In this document: one piece after another, positions 28,544 through 41,598 of the stretch | How positions within the stretch are numbered: the first letter of the stretch is position 1 | Layout: every line of letters begins with the position of its first letter | NCBI RefSeq assembly: GCF_009917385.1 | Contig: NZ_QWLJ01000002.1 | Location: forward strand, 186,001 to 250,000 | Length of the DNA stretch: 64,000 nt | Direction: 5' to 3' | Origin: Roseburia sp. 1XD42-34 | GTDB lineage: Bacteria > Bacillota > Bacilli > Bacillales > Amphibacillaceae | Notes under the pieces: model-generated | Database searches by the model: none | Told to the model about the DNA's origin: nothing | The model's input: the letters and a program-made list of their open reading frames with translations, nothing else | Program-made: the position numbers and the translations under genes

Positions 28544-28575
28544 ATAATAGAAGTAGTCGAAGTGGGGGTTGAGAA

Positions 28576-29403
28576 ATGATTACGCGTTTACAAGATACAG
28601 TTGTGTTAAATAATAGAGTGAAAATGCCGGGATTTGGACTAGGTGTGTATAAAGTGAAGAATGGAAGAACAGTTAAAACAGCAGTCCACGCAGCATTGGA
28701 AAATGGTTATCGTTTAATTGATACAGCCTCTTTTTACGATAATGAAATAGGGGTTGGAGAAGCCCTCAAGGAAGCGAATCTTCCTCGTGAAGAATGGTTT
28801 ATTACGACAAAGGTATGGAATGACCAACAAGGATATGAAGCAACGAAAAAAGCTTTTGAACGTAGTCTGCAAAAGCTTGGTTTAGATTATATCGATTTAT
28901 ATTTAATTCACTGGCCAGTAAAAGGGATGTACGTGGACACGTGGAAGGCAATGGAAGAGCTTTATCATAGCGGAAAAGTACGTGCAATCGGTGTTAGTAA
29001 TTTCCATCAACACCATTTAGAAAATCTAATGGCTAATAGGGAAATTGTTCCTGCGATTAATCAGGTAGAATATCATCCGCATTTAACACAAGAGACATTG
29101 CATGCGTTTTGTAAACAACATGGAATTCAGCTAGAAGCATGGTCACCTTTGAAGCGAGGTCAATTATTGGATGATCCATTTTTGACAAGTTTAGGCAAAA
29201 AATATGGAAAAACAGCTGCGCAAATTATTTTGCGCTGGAATATTCAAAATGAGGTTATCACGATTCCGAAATCTACCAAACCTAGTAGAATTAAAGAAAA
29301 CGCTGCTATATTTGATTTTTCACTAACGGAAGATGAAATGAAACAAATTAATAGTTTAAATAAAAATGAACGAAGTGGCACAAATCCTAATAGTTTTGAC
29401 TGA
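28576..29403 (+). CDS. yvgN: Aldo/keto reductase, YvgN-like (AKR5 group)
   Basis: 275 residues, very similar in layout to B. subtilis YvgN (glyoxal/methylglyoxal reductase). The catalytic tetrad is visible: Asp and Tyr in LIDTASFYDNE, Lys in ITTKVWN, His in YLIHWPVKG. NADPH-binding residues lie in IPKSTKPSRIKENA. It reduces reactive aldehydes and ketones in the cytosol. GGGGGTTGAG precedes the ATG. A short hairpin terminator follows. Confidence 0.85.
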   Translation: MITRLQDTVVLNNRVKMPGFGLGVYKVKNGRTVKTAVHAALENGYRLIDTASFYDNEIGVGEALKEANLPREEWFITTKVWNDQQGYEATKKAFERSLQKLGLDYIDLYLIHWPVKGMYVDTWKAMEELYHSGKVRAIGVSNFHQHHLENLMANREIVPAINQVEYHPHLTQETLHAFCKQHGIQLEAWSPLKRGQLLDDPFLTSLGKKYGKTAAQIILRWNIQNEVITIPKSTKPSRIKENAAIFDFSLTEDEMKQINSLNKNERSGTNPNSFD

Positions 29404-29411
29404 GGATAATC

Positions 29412-29433
29412 AAGAGGAAATCCTCTTTTTCTT
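29412..29433 (+). terminator. Terminator after the aldo/keto reductase gene
   Basis: AAGAGG (29412-29417) pairs with CCTCTT (29422-29427) around AAAT, followed by TTTCTTT. The stem is short but well placed, ten bases after the stop codon. Confidence 0.6.
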
Positions 29434-29507
29434 TACATCATTAAAAAAATACATTGAAGTATTTGATAATTAGGCATATAATAATCCGAAAGAAAGGTGG
29501 GGTTTCA

Positions 29508-31193
29508 TTGGATAAAGATTTGCGAATTAAAAGTCATGTATTTAGTGATGGTGTCATGCGAGCGCCGAATCGGGCGATGCTGCGAGCTGTCGGTGTGTCA
29601 GATGATGATTTTAAAAAACCGATGATAGGGGTCGCCAGCACATGGAGTGAAGTAACCCCATGTAATATACATATCGATGAATTGGCTCGGCAGGCAAAAG
29701 AAGGGGCTCGAGAAGCGGGAGGAGTTCCATTAATTTTTAATACGATCACTGTTTCTGATGGCATCTCGATGGGAACACAAGGAATGCGTTATTCTTTGCC
29801 GAGTAGAGATTTGATTGGTGATTCCATTGAAACAGTTGTAGGTGCGGAAAACCTCGATGGTTTAGTAGCTATTGGCGGTTGTGATAAAAATATCCCTGGC
29901 TGTATGATTGCGATTGCTAACGCCCAAGTACCTGCCGTTTTTGTATATGGCGGAACAATTGCGCCAGGTTCCCTAAATGGTAAAGACATTGATTTAGTTT
30001 CGGTTTTTGAAGGGGTTGGTAAGCATAATAATGGTGCGATTAACGATAAAGAATTACGCCAAATAGAGTGTAGTGCTTGTCCTGGAGCAGGTTCATGCGG
30101 CGGGATGTATACGGCAAATACAATGGCTTCCGCTATAGAGGCTATCGGAATGAGTTTGCCAGGAAGTTCTTCCAACCCTGCGGAATCACCAGAAAAATCC
30201 AAAGATTGCGTCAAATCGGGAAAAGCAGTTTATCGTTTATTAGAAAAAGGAATTTATCCGCAAGATATTATGACTAAAGAAGCATTTGAAAATGCGATTA
30301 CTGTTGTCATGGCACTAGGTGGATCAACCAATGCGATTTTGCATTTACTAGCTATTGCTCATGCTATCGAAGTTGATTTAACCATGGAAGATTTTAATCG
30401 TATTCAAGCTAAAACGCCACATTTAGCAGATTTAAAGCCAAGTGGCAAGTATGTGATGCAAGATTTACATCGTGTTGGTGGTGTACAAGCTGTAATGAAA
30501 CTGCTTTATGAACATGGCTATTTGCATGGAGATTGTTTAACAGTAACGGGCAAAACCGTTGCGGAAAATATGCAGGAAGCACCTTCATTACAAGAAGGGC
30601 AAGAAATCATTATGCCGTTTGAAAATCCAAAACGTAAAGATGGTCCACTTATTGTGTTAAAAGGAAACCTTGCTCCAAGCGGTGCGGTTGCAAAAGTGTC
30701 TGGTGTGAAAGTAAGTCGTCATGTGGGACCTGCACGGGTTTTTAATACCGAAAAAGAAGCAACGGAAGCGGTCATGAATAATAAAATAAACGAAGGCGAT
30801 GTACTTGTAATCCGGTATGTTGGACCAAAGGGCGGACCGGGGATGCCAGAAATGCTGTCTATTTCTGCTATTTTAGTAGGAAAAGGATTAGGGGAAAAGG
30901 TTGCTCTATTAACAGATGGTAGATTCTCTGGTGGAACCCATGGGTTGGTTGTTGGTCATATTGCACCTGAAGCACAGGATGGAGGGCCAATTGCTTTCTT
31001 ACAAGAGGGTGATATGGTAACAATTGATTCTGACAAAAAGGAAATTTCCTTCTCGGTATCAGATCAAGAAATAAAGGAGAGAAAGAAACAGTGGGCGGCA
31101 CCACCATTATACAAAAAAGGGGTATTAGGTAAATACGCACATAATGTGTCTTGTTCTTCATTGGGTGCTATTACAGATTATTTAAATAAATAA
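29508..31193 (+). CDS. ilvD: Dihydroxy-acid dehydratase
   Basis: 561 residues. It has the Fe-S ligand cysteines in [10 protein letters not shown] and [16 protein letters not shown] and family blocks TPCNIHI and [10 protein letters not shown]. It catalyses the dehydration step common to isoleucine and valine synthesis. The TTG at 29508 follows AAAGGTGGGG and matches the family N-terminus ([11 protein letters not shown]); the longer frame has no support. It is separated from the main ilv-leu operon by its own terminator and a second promoter. Confidence 0.92.
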   Translation: MDKDLRIKSHVFSDGVMRAPNRAMLRAVGVSDDDFKKPMIGVASTWSEVTPCNIHIDELARQAKEGAREAGGVPLIFNTITVSDGISMGTQGMRYSLPSRDLIGDSIETVVGAENLDGLVAIGGCDKNIPGCMIAIANAQVPAVFVYGGTIAPGSLNGKDIDLVSVFEGVGKHNNGAINDKELRQIECSACPGAGSCGGMYTANTMASAIEAIGMSLPGSSSNPAESPEKSKDCVKSGKAVYRLLEKGIYPQDIMTKEAFENAITVVMALGGSTNAILHLLAIAHAIEVDLTMEDFNRIQAKTPHLADLKPSGKYVMQDLHRVGGVQAVMKLLYEHGYLHGDCLTVTGKTVAENMQEAPSLQEGQEIIMPFENPKRKDGPLIVLKGNLAPSGAVAKVSGVKVSRHVGPARVFNTEKEATEAVMNNKINEGDVLVIRYVGPKGGPGMPEMLSISAILVGKGLGEKVALLTDGRFSGGTHGLVVGHIAPEAQDGGPIAFLQEGDMVTIDSDKKEISFSVSDQEIKERKKQWAAPPLYKKGVLGKYAHNVSCSSLGAITDYLNK

Positions 31194-31246
31194 TGTCGTT
31201 TAAAAATTAATATATTTGTTAAATAAAATTTTTCTGAGATTTACTA

Positions 31247-31290
31247 AAAGCGCCATATACGTTAAAGATATATTGCGCTTTATTTTTTTG
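31247..31290 (+). terminator. Terminator after ilvD
   Basis: AAAGCGC (31247-31253) pairs with GCGCTTT (31275-31281), with further AT pairs inside, followed by seven T residues. Confidence 0.8.
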
Positions 31291-31439
31291 CCTATAATTT
31301 TGTTATTTCAATGTTTTAACTGATATATCGTCTTTGTAAAGAAATTGTAATAAAAAGAGTAAAGTGAAGATTGATAATGCTGTAAGCGTATACAATAAGT
31401 CATTCAAATGCCAAATATCAAAAAACTTCAAAAAATCTG

Positions 31440-31468
31440 TTGACGCAATGATAAAAACAGTATATTAT
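31440..31468 (+). promoter_or_regulatory. Sigma-A promoter of the ilv-leu operon
   Basis: TTGACG (31440-31445) and TATTAT (31463-31468) are separated by 17 bases, each one mismatch from consensus. Transcription would start about 31475, giving a leader of roughly 550 bases that carries the T-box. Confidence 0.75.
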
Positions 31469-31544
31469 TAACGGCAATATCAAAAAAATAAATTTAAACA
31501 AACGAGAATTTTTAAAATTCAATGTTTCAAAGAAATGATGAATA

Positions 31545-31880
31545 ATTACGGAACACGATGAAGGGAAAAAAGGAGTATAGGCATTGTATTCACAGAGATC
31601 CGGGGTTGCTGGAAGCCCGGAAATACAATATACTCTGACATCATCTCTGAGTGCTGGACTGAACGGGTGACTTAATAGGCCAGCCAGGTGCAAATGATAT
31701 GTACCTGTTATCCAAAGGAGTATAGGTTATGTAGTTAGGGATTACAATAACCATTGGACTCGCTAAGTTAGTATTCGTGAGGATGCTAAAAATCTGGGTG
31801 GTACCGTGAATAGCAGACGCTTTTCTCCCCAATACTGTAATGAATATTGCAGACATATGGGGAGGAGGGCGTTTTTTATT
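31545..31880 (+). promoter_or_regulatory. T-box leader, leucine-specific (CUC specifier), with terminator
   Basis: Stem I is readable: GATGA pairs with TCATC at the base, ATTGTATT with AATACAAT higher up, AGTA lies on the 5' side of the specifier loop and AGAGA at the distal bulge. Opposite AGTA the loop reads ATA-CTC-TGA, giving CTC (31633-31635), a leucine codon. The antiterminator bulge GGGTGGTACCG lies at 31796-31806. The terminator pairs ACGC..CTCCCC (about 31817-31830) with GGGGAG..GCGT (about 31859-31873), followed by T residues. Uncharged leucine tRNA should allow read-through into ilvB, as for the B. subtilis ilv-leu operon. Confidence 0.92.
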
Positions 31881-32030
31881 ATTTTGGTCTTCCTAATTAG
31901 TAAGCCAAACTAGAGCAGGTCCTACTCGTTCTGTCAAAAAGCAATGTATTAATATTTGAATAATCCAAAAATCTCTAAATATAGAGTCGGATTTTCTTAT
32001 ACTCATTCTGATCAAAGGAGGCACGTAGCA

Positions 32031-33748
32031 GTGAAAGTTGAGGCAAAGCAGGAAATGGAAAGCACAAAAAAATTAGTGACAGGTGCTGATGTGTTAATCG
32101 ATGCTTTAGTTGAAGCGAAAGTTGATACTATTTTTGGTTACCCGGGTGGAGCTGTATTACCAATCTATGATGCTATTTATCGCAGTAATGCTCCATTTGA
32201 GCATGTTCTCTCCCGTCATGAACAAGGTTCCATTCATGCAGCAGAAGGGTATGCTCGAGTTACTGGGAAGCCAGGAGTTGTGATTGCGACATCTGGTCCA
32301 GGAGCCACCAATTTAGTAACTGGTATCACGGATGCCATGATGGATTCTTTACCAATTGTCATTTTTACAGGACAGGTAGCTAACAGCGTTATCGGAACGG
32401 ATGCTTTTCAGGAAGCGGATGTCATGGGGATCACCACACCAATTACAAAGTATAATTATCAAGTAACGGATTTATTAGAGTTACCAAAAGTTGTTAAGGA
32501 AGCATTTCATATTGCTTCTACTGGCAGACCAGGTCCTGTAGTCATTGATATACCAAAGAATATTTCATCCCAGCTTTCTGATGCTGTGTACGATGATCAC
32601 TTTATACTTCCTGGTTATCAACCAAATAAAAAACCGAATCCGTTACAGATTACGAAGCTTGCCGAAGCTTTAAATAAAGCTAAGCGACCATTAATATTAG
32701 CAGGTGCAGGAGTCGTTTTTGCAAAAGCCAGTGAACCATTAATTGCGTTTGCGGAAAAATTTAAACTTCCTGTAGCAAATACATTGTTAGGACTTGGCAG
32801 TTTTCCAGGATCACACGAACTATCACTTGGGATGGCTGGTATGCATGGGACTTACGCAGCTAATATGGCAATCTATGAATGTGATTTGTTAATTAATATC
32901 GGCGCTCGTTTTGACGACCGTTTGACTGGTAATTTAAATCATTTTGCCCCAGCAGCTAAAGTAGCTCATATTGATATCGATCCGGCGGAAATAGGTAAAA
33001 ACGTACCAACGGAAATCCCAGTTGTAGCAGATGCAAAAGAGGCTTTACAAGCATTGCTTAATACTTCTGCAGAACCAGGCGATCAAGGATCATGGCGTGA
33101 TCATTTAGCAACATATCAAAGGGAGTATCCACTTTGGTACGATCGATCGGAAGGATTTATTTCGCCACAGTGGCTAATTGAACAAGTGCACAAGCTGTCA
33201 AATGGCGAAGCAATTGTCACGACAGACGTTGGGCAACATCAAATGTGGGCAGCACAGTACTATCCATTTGAAAAGCCAAATCGCTGGGTTACCTCAGGTG
33301 GGCTCGGAACAATGGGCTTTGGTTTTCCGGCAGCGATTGGAGCACAACTTGGTGCTCCAGAAGAATTAGTTGTTTCTATTGTCGGGGATGGCGGATTTCA
33401 AATGACATTTCAAGAATTGTCGGTAGTAAAAGAAAAAAGTCTTCCGGTGAAAGTGATCATCGTTAATAATCAGGCTTTAGGGATGGTGAGGCAATGGCAG
33501 GAAAGCTTTTATGAAAAACGTTACTCGGAATCTCTATTTATGGAAAATCCAGACTTTGTCAAATTATCCGATAGTTATGGCATCCATGGTATGCGGGTTG
33601 AGAAAGAAAAAGATGTACCACAAGTATTACAAGAAGCGTTAACGTACGATGGTCCTGTTGTAGTTGATTGTCGTGTCGTACAGGAAACGTCTGTCTATCC
33701 AATGATTGCCCCTGGCAAGGGAATCCACGAAATGATCGGGGTGAGGAA

Positions 33749-33752
<4 letters not shown>
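32031..33752 (+). CDS. ilvB: Acetolactate synthase, large (catalytic) subunit
   Basis: 573 residues with thiamine-diphosphate enzyme features: the catalytic Glu in [17 protein letters not shown], the FAD-binding middle domain ([12 protein letters not shown]), and the ThDP site [12 protein letters not shown]...[12 protein letters not shown]. It makes acetolactate or acetohydroxybutyrate for valine/leucine and isoleucine. GTG at 32031 follows AAAGGAGG; a longer frame starting within the leader is not supported. First gene after the leucine T-box. Its TGA overlaps the ilvN start. Confidence 0.93.
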
Positions 33753-36867
<3,115 letters not shown>

Positions 36868-36884
36868 AAAAGGGGAAAGGATGT

Positions 36885-37991
36885 ATGAATAAGCAGATTG
36901 TTGTTCTTCCTGGTGACGGAATTGGCAAAGAAATTATGAATTCTGCTGTACGTGTCCTACAAGTGATTGCAGAAAATTTTAACCATCATTTTACCTTTTC
37001 CGAGCAGCTTATAGGAGGTGCTGCGATTGATCAAGGTCAATTGCCATTGCCGCAAGCGACGATTAAAGCTTGCAAAAAAGCAGATGCAGTTTTACTAGGT
37101 GCAGTTGGAGGTAAAAAATGGGATTCACTACCTGGAGACCAACGTCCAGAAAAGGGGTTATTGAGTATTCGTAAAGAGTTAGGCTTATTTGCCAATTTAC
37201 GGCCGATTAAAGCGTTTCGTCCATTACTTCATGCATCCCCATTAAAGGAAGAACTTGTTAATGGGAGTGATATTCTCATTATTCGTGAATTGACAGGTGG
37301 GTTATATTTTGGTGAGCCGAAAAAAAGAATCCCGGAAGAAAATGCCGTCGTTGATACGTTATATTATACCCAACAAGAGATAGAGCGAATTATTGATAAA
37401 GCTTTTCAAACCGCGAGAACACGAAGGAAGCATGTAACCTCTGTGGATAAAGCGAATGTGTTGGAGTCAAGCAGGATGTGGCGAGAGATGGTAGAAGAAA
37501 AGAGCAAAGCATACCCAGATGTCACTGTTAACCATCTACTTGTAGACGCTGCAGCCATGAAGTTAATTACGAATCCAAAGCAATTTGATGTCATCGTCAC
37601 AGAAAATATGTTTGGCGATATTTTAAGTGATGAAGCGTCTGTTCTGACTGGATCGTTAGGCATGCTCCCTTCCGCCAGTGTTCGAACAGACGGGGTAGGC
37701 CTATATGAACCTGTTCATGGCTCTGCACCTGATATTGCTGGAAAAGGGATTGCAAATCCGCTCGGCATGCTTCTTTCTGCCAGTTCCATGCTACGTCAAT
37801 CCTTTGGGATGGAACAGGAAGCAGACGAGATCGAAAGCGCCATTCAAACGACACTAGAACAGGGCTACCATACACCTGATTTAATGATTAAAAATGGCAC
37901 TGTTGTCGGTACAGTGGAAATGACAGACTTGGTAATTGGAAACTTAGCGACGAATGAAGCATCAAAGTGTATTTGTAATTCCTATGCATAA
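36885..37991 (+). CDS. leuB: 3-isopropylmalate dehydrogenase
   Basis: 368 residues. Motifs: PGDGIGKEI at the start, ELTGGLYFGEPK, TSVDKANVLESSRMWRE, VTENMFGDILSDEAS, and the NAD loop EPVHGSAPDIAGKGIANP. It oxidises and decarboxylates 3-isopropylmalate. Starts after GGGGAAAGG, 17 bases from leuA. Confidence 0.93.
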   Translation: MNKQIVVLPGDGIGKEIMNSAVRVLQVIAENFNHHFTFSEQLIGGAAIDQGQLPLPQATIKACKKADAVLLGAVGGKKWDSLPGDQRPEKGLLSIRKELGLFANLRPIKAFRPLLHASPLKEELVNGSDILIIRELTGGLYFGEPKKRIPEENAVVDTLYYTQQEIERIIDKAFQTARTRRKHVTSVDKANVLESSRMWREMVEEKSKAYPDVTVNHLLVDAAAMKLITNPKQFDVIVTENMFGDILSDEASVLTGSLGMLPSASVRTDGVGLYEPVHGSAPDIAGKGIANPLGMLLSASSMLRQSFGMEQEADEIESAIQTTLEQGYHTPDLMIKNGTVVGTVEMTDLVIGNLATNEASKCICNSYA

Positions 37992-38009
37992 TGTAGAGGA
38001 GGTGGAAAA

Positions 38010-39422
38010 TTGGAAAAGGCAAAAACGATTATCGAGAAAATTTGGGAGCAGCATACCGTTCATCGGGAAACAGGGAAACCAGATTTGTTGTATATTGATT
38101 TGCATTTAATTCATGAAGTAACTTCCCCACAGGCCTTTGAAGGACTGCGAATAAATAATCGACAAGTACGACGTCCAGATTTGACATATGCCACCATGGA
38201 TCATAATGTGCCAACGAAGGATAGGGATGTTATTAAGAATGCTGTTTCTCGTAAACAGATGGAAACATTGCGGCGAAACTGTATGGAAAACAATATTCCT
38301 TTAGCCGATATGTTTCATCCTGATCAGGGGATTGTCCATGTAATTGGTCCGGAGCTAGGCTTAACGCAACCTGGGAAAACGATTGTTTGCGGGGATAGTC
38401 ATACGTCCACACATGGTGCTTTTGGTGCACTTGCATTTGGAATTGGCACGAGTGAAGTAGAGCACGTCTTAGCTACACAAACCATATGGCAGGAGAAGCC
38501 AAAAACATTAAATGTTCATGTAGAAGGAGATTTGGGGCCAGGTGTCACTGCCAAAGATTTAATTTTAGCAATAATCGCTAAGTTTGGTGTTCGTTTCGGA
38601 ACGGGTTACGTTATAGAGTATACGGGTGAAGCGATCCGAAATCTATCCATGGAGGGGCGGATGACAATTTGCAATATGTCGATTGAAGCTGGAGCGCGTG
38701 CAGGATTGATTAGCCCCGACGAAACGACGGTAGAGTATTTGCGAGGAAGAGCACATGTACCACAAGGAGAGGAATTTGCAAAAGTAGCTCAACAATGGCT
38801 CGCTTTAGCTACAGACGACGGGGCAGAATACGATCATTATGTGAGCATTCGTGGGGATGAAGTGGAGCCACAAGTAACATGGGGAACCAATCCTTCCATG
38901 TGTGTACCTGTAAGTGGTTCGACTCCGAGGATAGACGAAACAGCGTATCCAGAAGATGTGAAGCGGGCACTTGATTATATGGGGTTGTCTGAAAATCAGC
39001 CGATTTCATCGATTCATATTGACCATGTTTTTATCGGCTCATGTACAAATTCTCGGTTAAGCGATTTGCAAAAAGCAGCCTCCATTGTAAAAGGCAAAAA
39101 AGTGCATCCAGAAGTACGGGCAATCGTTGTACCAGGTTCATTCAGTACAAAATTGCAGGCAGAGGAGCAGGGAATTGATAAAATTTTCCTGGAAGCAGGG
39201 TTTGAATGGCGTGATGCCGGGTGTAGCATGTGCTTGGCTATGAACGATGATGTTGTTCCCCCAGGCGGGCGTTGTGCTTCTACCTCCAATCGGAATTTTG
39301 AAGGCAGACAGGGAAATGGAGCTAGGACTCATCTTGTCAGTCCAGAGATGGCAGCCATAGCTGCGATTGAAGGACACTTTGTAGATGTACGTGATTATGC
39401 AAGTGCGAAAATTACTTTATAA
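38010..39422 (+). CDS. leuC: 3-isopropylmalate dehydratase, large subunit
   Basis: 470 residues with aconitase-fold motifs: [37 protein letters not shown], Fe-S ligands in IGSCTNSR and [10 protein letters not shown], and [15 protein letters not shown] at 38010 has GGAGGTGG just upstream. A family B repeat follows it before leuD, an unusual interruption of the leuCD pair. Confidence 0.93.
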   Translation: MEKAKTIIEKIWEQHTVHRETGKPDLLYIDLHLIHEVTSPQAFEGLRINNRQVRRPDLTYATMDHNVPTKDRDVIKNAVSRKQMETLRRNCMENNIPLADMFHPDQGIVHVIGPELGLTQPGKTIVCGDSHTSTHGAFGALAFGIGTSEVEHVLATQTIWQEKPKTLNVHVEGDLGPGVTAKDLILAIIAKFGVRFGTGYVIEYTGEAIRNLSMEGRMTICNMSIEAGARAGLISPDETTVEYLRGRAHVPQGEEFAKVAQQWLALATDDGAEYDHYVSIRGDEVEPQVTWGTNPSMCVPVSGSTPRIDETAYPEDVKRALDYMGLSENQPISSIHIDHVFIGSCTNSRLSDLQKAASIVKGKKVHPEVRAIVVPGSFSTKLQAEEQGIDKIFLEAGFEWRDAGCSMCLAMNDDVVPPGGRCASTSNRNFEGRQGNGARTHLVSPEMAAIAAIEGHFVDVRDYASAKITL

Positions 39423-39507
39423 AATGGAAACTGCTGTAAGAAATTCACCGGCATTGGTAATAGGCTAACTTCATCAATTGCACAGCGTTAAAAAGAAAAG
39501 GCGCTCT

Positions 39508-39695
39508 TTTATCCGGTATGTAATGGCAGTAAGACCTACTGCCATTACATGCTCCTGAGGTAAACCTGGGAGGATAAATAGAGAGGAGCTACCTGCAAGT
39601 CGAATACTCGATTCTGTTCTGTATCTTAAGGTCATACATTCGCGGTACTAGTCGTCAGCGGTAAAAAGTCTCTGCCAATTGAAGAGGCACTTTAA
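39508..39695 (+). repeat. Structured repeat family B, copy 10, between leuC and leuD
   Basis: TTTATCCGGTATGTAATGG at the start, AGGAGCTACCTGCAAGTCG in the middle, TTAAGGTCATACATTCGCGG and AATTGAAGAGGCACTTTA at the end. Its 5' half has a perfect 14-bp hairpin ATGTAATGGCAGTA (39518-39531) with TACTGCCATTACAT (39537-39550), not followed by T residues. 39423-39507 and 39696-39770 hold no gene. Confidence 0.65.
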
Positions 39696-39785
39696 TGACT
39701 AAGAAACGACGGAAATAATGTCCGATAGTTTTGCGTAAATCAGGCATTCGAAGCAGTGAAAATTTACGAAGAAGGAGGGGAAGCA

Positions 39786-40367
39786 ATGGAAGTCATCCAA
39801 AGGCATAAAGGATTGGTATATCCCTTGAACCGAACAAATGTAGATACGGATCAAATTATTCCCAAGCAATTTTTAAAGCGGATTGAACGAACAGGGTTTG
39901 GGCAATATCTCTTCTATCATTGGCGCTTTGATGATGATGGAAAGTTGCGTAAAGGCTTTAATCTAAATGAGAAACGCTACGAACACGCCTCGATTTTACT
40001 AGCAGGCGAAAATTTTGGGTGTGGATCTTCTAGGGAGCATGCTCCGTGGGCTTTGTTAGACTATGGTTTTCGCGTTATTATAGCGCCGAGTTTTGCAGAT
40101 ATTTTTTATAATAATGCTTTAAAAAACGGCATAATTGTTATTCAGGTTACCGAAGAGCAGGCGAATCAATGGATGAAAAAAGCCGATCAGCAAGCACTTA
40201 TATTAGATGTAGACTTGGAGAATCAGCAAATTACCGAGCAAGATATGGTCTATCCATTTGAAATTCCTTCTTATCATAAGGAAAAATTAATCAATGGTTG
40301 GGACGATATTGCGTTAACTCTACAACTCAAAGAAAAAATTGCGCAGTATGAAGAAAGTATGAGCTAA
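39786..40367 (+). CDS. leuD: 3-isopropylmalate dehydratase, small subunit
   Basis: 193 residues. Motifs: NVDTDQIIPKQFLKRI, LAGENFGCGSSREHAPWALLDYGF and FADIFYNNALKNGI. It works with LeuC. ATG at 39786 follows GGAGGGGAAG; a start at 39756 lacks support. It is 363 bases from leuC because of the repeat. Confidence 0.92.
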   Translation: MEVIQRHKGLVYPLNRTNVDTDQIIPKQFLKRIERTGFGQYLFYHWRFDDDGKLRKGFNLNEKRYEHASILLAGENFGCGSSREHAPWALLDYGFRVIIAPSFADIFYNNALKNGIIVIQVTEEQANQWMKKADQQALILDVDLENQQITEQDMVYPFEIPSYHKEKLINGWDDIALTLQLKEKIAQYEESMS

Positions 40368-40368
40368 A

Positions 40369-41418
40369 ATGAAACTTACAAAAGAGGAAAATGATAGTTT
40401 CCATAAGGAGTGTGGAGAGATTGGGGATTGCTTAACAGGCGAAAAGGTATATAATGCGTTGCAGCGACTTGCTCCGCTTGTTCATCGAACACCTTTATTA
40501 ACATCACAAACGACAAATAATTTTTTAGGGAAACATGTTTATTTTAAAATGGAGAATCAGCAGAAAACAGGTGCTTTTAAATTTAGAGGTGCTACATTCA
40601 AATTAATGCAGTTAAAGAAACGACAATTGGATAAGGGCGTTATCACGGCTTCAGCTGGAAACCATGCTCAAGGAGTAGCTTATGCGGCTGCTAAGTTAGG
40701 GGCAAAAGCAACCATTTTTATGGCTGAGAAAACACCACTAGCAAAAGTAAATGCAACGCGTAATTATGGAGCTCAAGTCGTTTTATCTGGAGAAACTTTT
40801 CAAGAAGCGTATGAAGCTTCTCTTCAACATCAATTGCAGACAGGAGCTGAATACATTCACCCCTTTGACGATTATGATGTTATGGCTGGTCAAGGTACAA
40901 TTGCGATGGAATTATTGCGACAAGAGGATCGCATTGATACTATATTGGTTCCAATAGGTGGTGGTGGATTAATTAGCGGAATCGCTGTTGCAGCAAAACA
41001 TGTAAATCGTAACATGAAAATTATTGGTGTACAGGCTGAAGGGGCTGACGCTATTTATAAAAGTTATCATACTGGTAGAATAGAAAATCTTCACTCTGTT
41101 CATACCATTGCAGAGGGAATTGCAGTCAAAAAACCAGGTGAACGAACGTTACCAATCATTCGAGAATATGTGGATGATATCGTAACTGTTTCAGACGAAA
41201 CCATTGCCTCAGCTATTGTTTATATGCTGGAACGAAATAAAACATTGATGGAGGGAGCGGGAGCTGCGGCAATTGCTGCCTTATTCGCCCATAACAAGCA
41301 GATTAACTCCCGACATTGTGGCGTCGTTGTAAGTGGAGGAAATATGGATATTAGTACCATGCCTAAAATACAACAGCTGGCTGAAAAATCATCCAACCGC
41401 GAGCTTGTTTATTCATAA
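40369..41418 (+). CDS. ilvA: Threonine ammonia-lyase without an ACT domain
   Basis: 349 residues. Fold-type II PLP enzyme: the PLP Lys is in GAFKFRGA (preceded by FKMENQQKT), the phosphate loop is GGGGLISG, and SAGNHAQGVAYAA is typical of threonine deaminase. It makes 2-oxobutyrate for isoleucine. The family member with this role in B. subtilis is about 70 residues longer and has a C-terminal ACT-like regulatory domain; here the protein ends after the catalytic core (GGNMDISTM...). It starts one base after the leuD stop, so it is the last gene of the operon. A TdcB-like catabolic enzyme is the alternative, but context favours biosynthesis. Confidence 0.88.
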   Translation: MKLTKEENDSFHKECGEIGDCLTGEKVYNALQRLAPLVHRTPLLTSQTTNNFLGKHVYFKMENQQKTGAFKFRGATFKLMQLKKRQLDKGVITASAGNHAQGVAYAAAKLGAKATIFMAEKTPLAKVNATRNYGAQVVLSGETFQEAYEASLQHQLQTGAEYIHPFDDYDVMAGQGTIAMELLRQEDRIDTILVPIGGGGLISGIAVAAKHVNRNMKIIGVQAEGADAIYKSYHTGRIENLHSVHTIAEGIAVKKPGERTLPIIREYVDDIVTVSDETIASAIVYMLERNKTLMEGAGAAAIAALFAHNKQINSRHCGVVVSGGNMDISTMPKIQQLAEKSSNRELVYS

Positions 41419-41500
41419 TAAACCGGATAACCAAGTGCACGTCACTGGCGGCTAAAAACAAGTGGCGAGGCTGGGATATAAGTAAATACGATATAGCAAA

Positions 41501-41537
41501 AGCCGAACAATCCATTTATCACATTGTTCGGCTTATT
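41501..41537. terminator. Terminator of the ilv-leu operon (bidirectional)
   Basis: AGCCGAACAAT (41501-41511) pairs with ATTGTTCGGCT (41523-41533), followed by TATTTGTATT on the + strand and A/T-rich DNA on the other side. It separates ilvA from the converging YitT gene. Confidence 0.8.
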
Positions 41538-41598
41538 TGTATTAATTTTTATGTCAACATACTTCGCTTTTCGCAGGTCTCTTCAGCTTCCTCTGGGG

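Noticed and set aside
31226-31241. TTTTTCTGAGATTT as a CodY box upstream of ilvB
   Set aside because: At least three mismatches to AATTTTCWGAAAATT, and it lies about 200 bases upstream of the promoter, before the ilvD terminator.
41419-41500. A frameshifted ACT domain downstream of ilvA
   Set aside because: Only about 80 bases separate the ilvA stop from the terminator, and no ACT-like residues appear in any frame.
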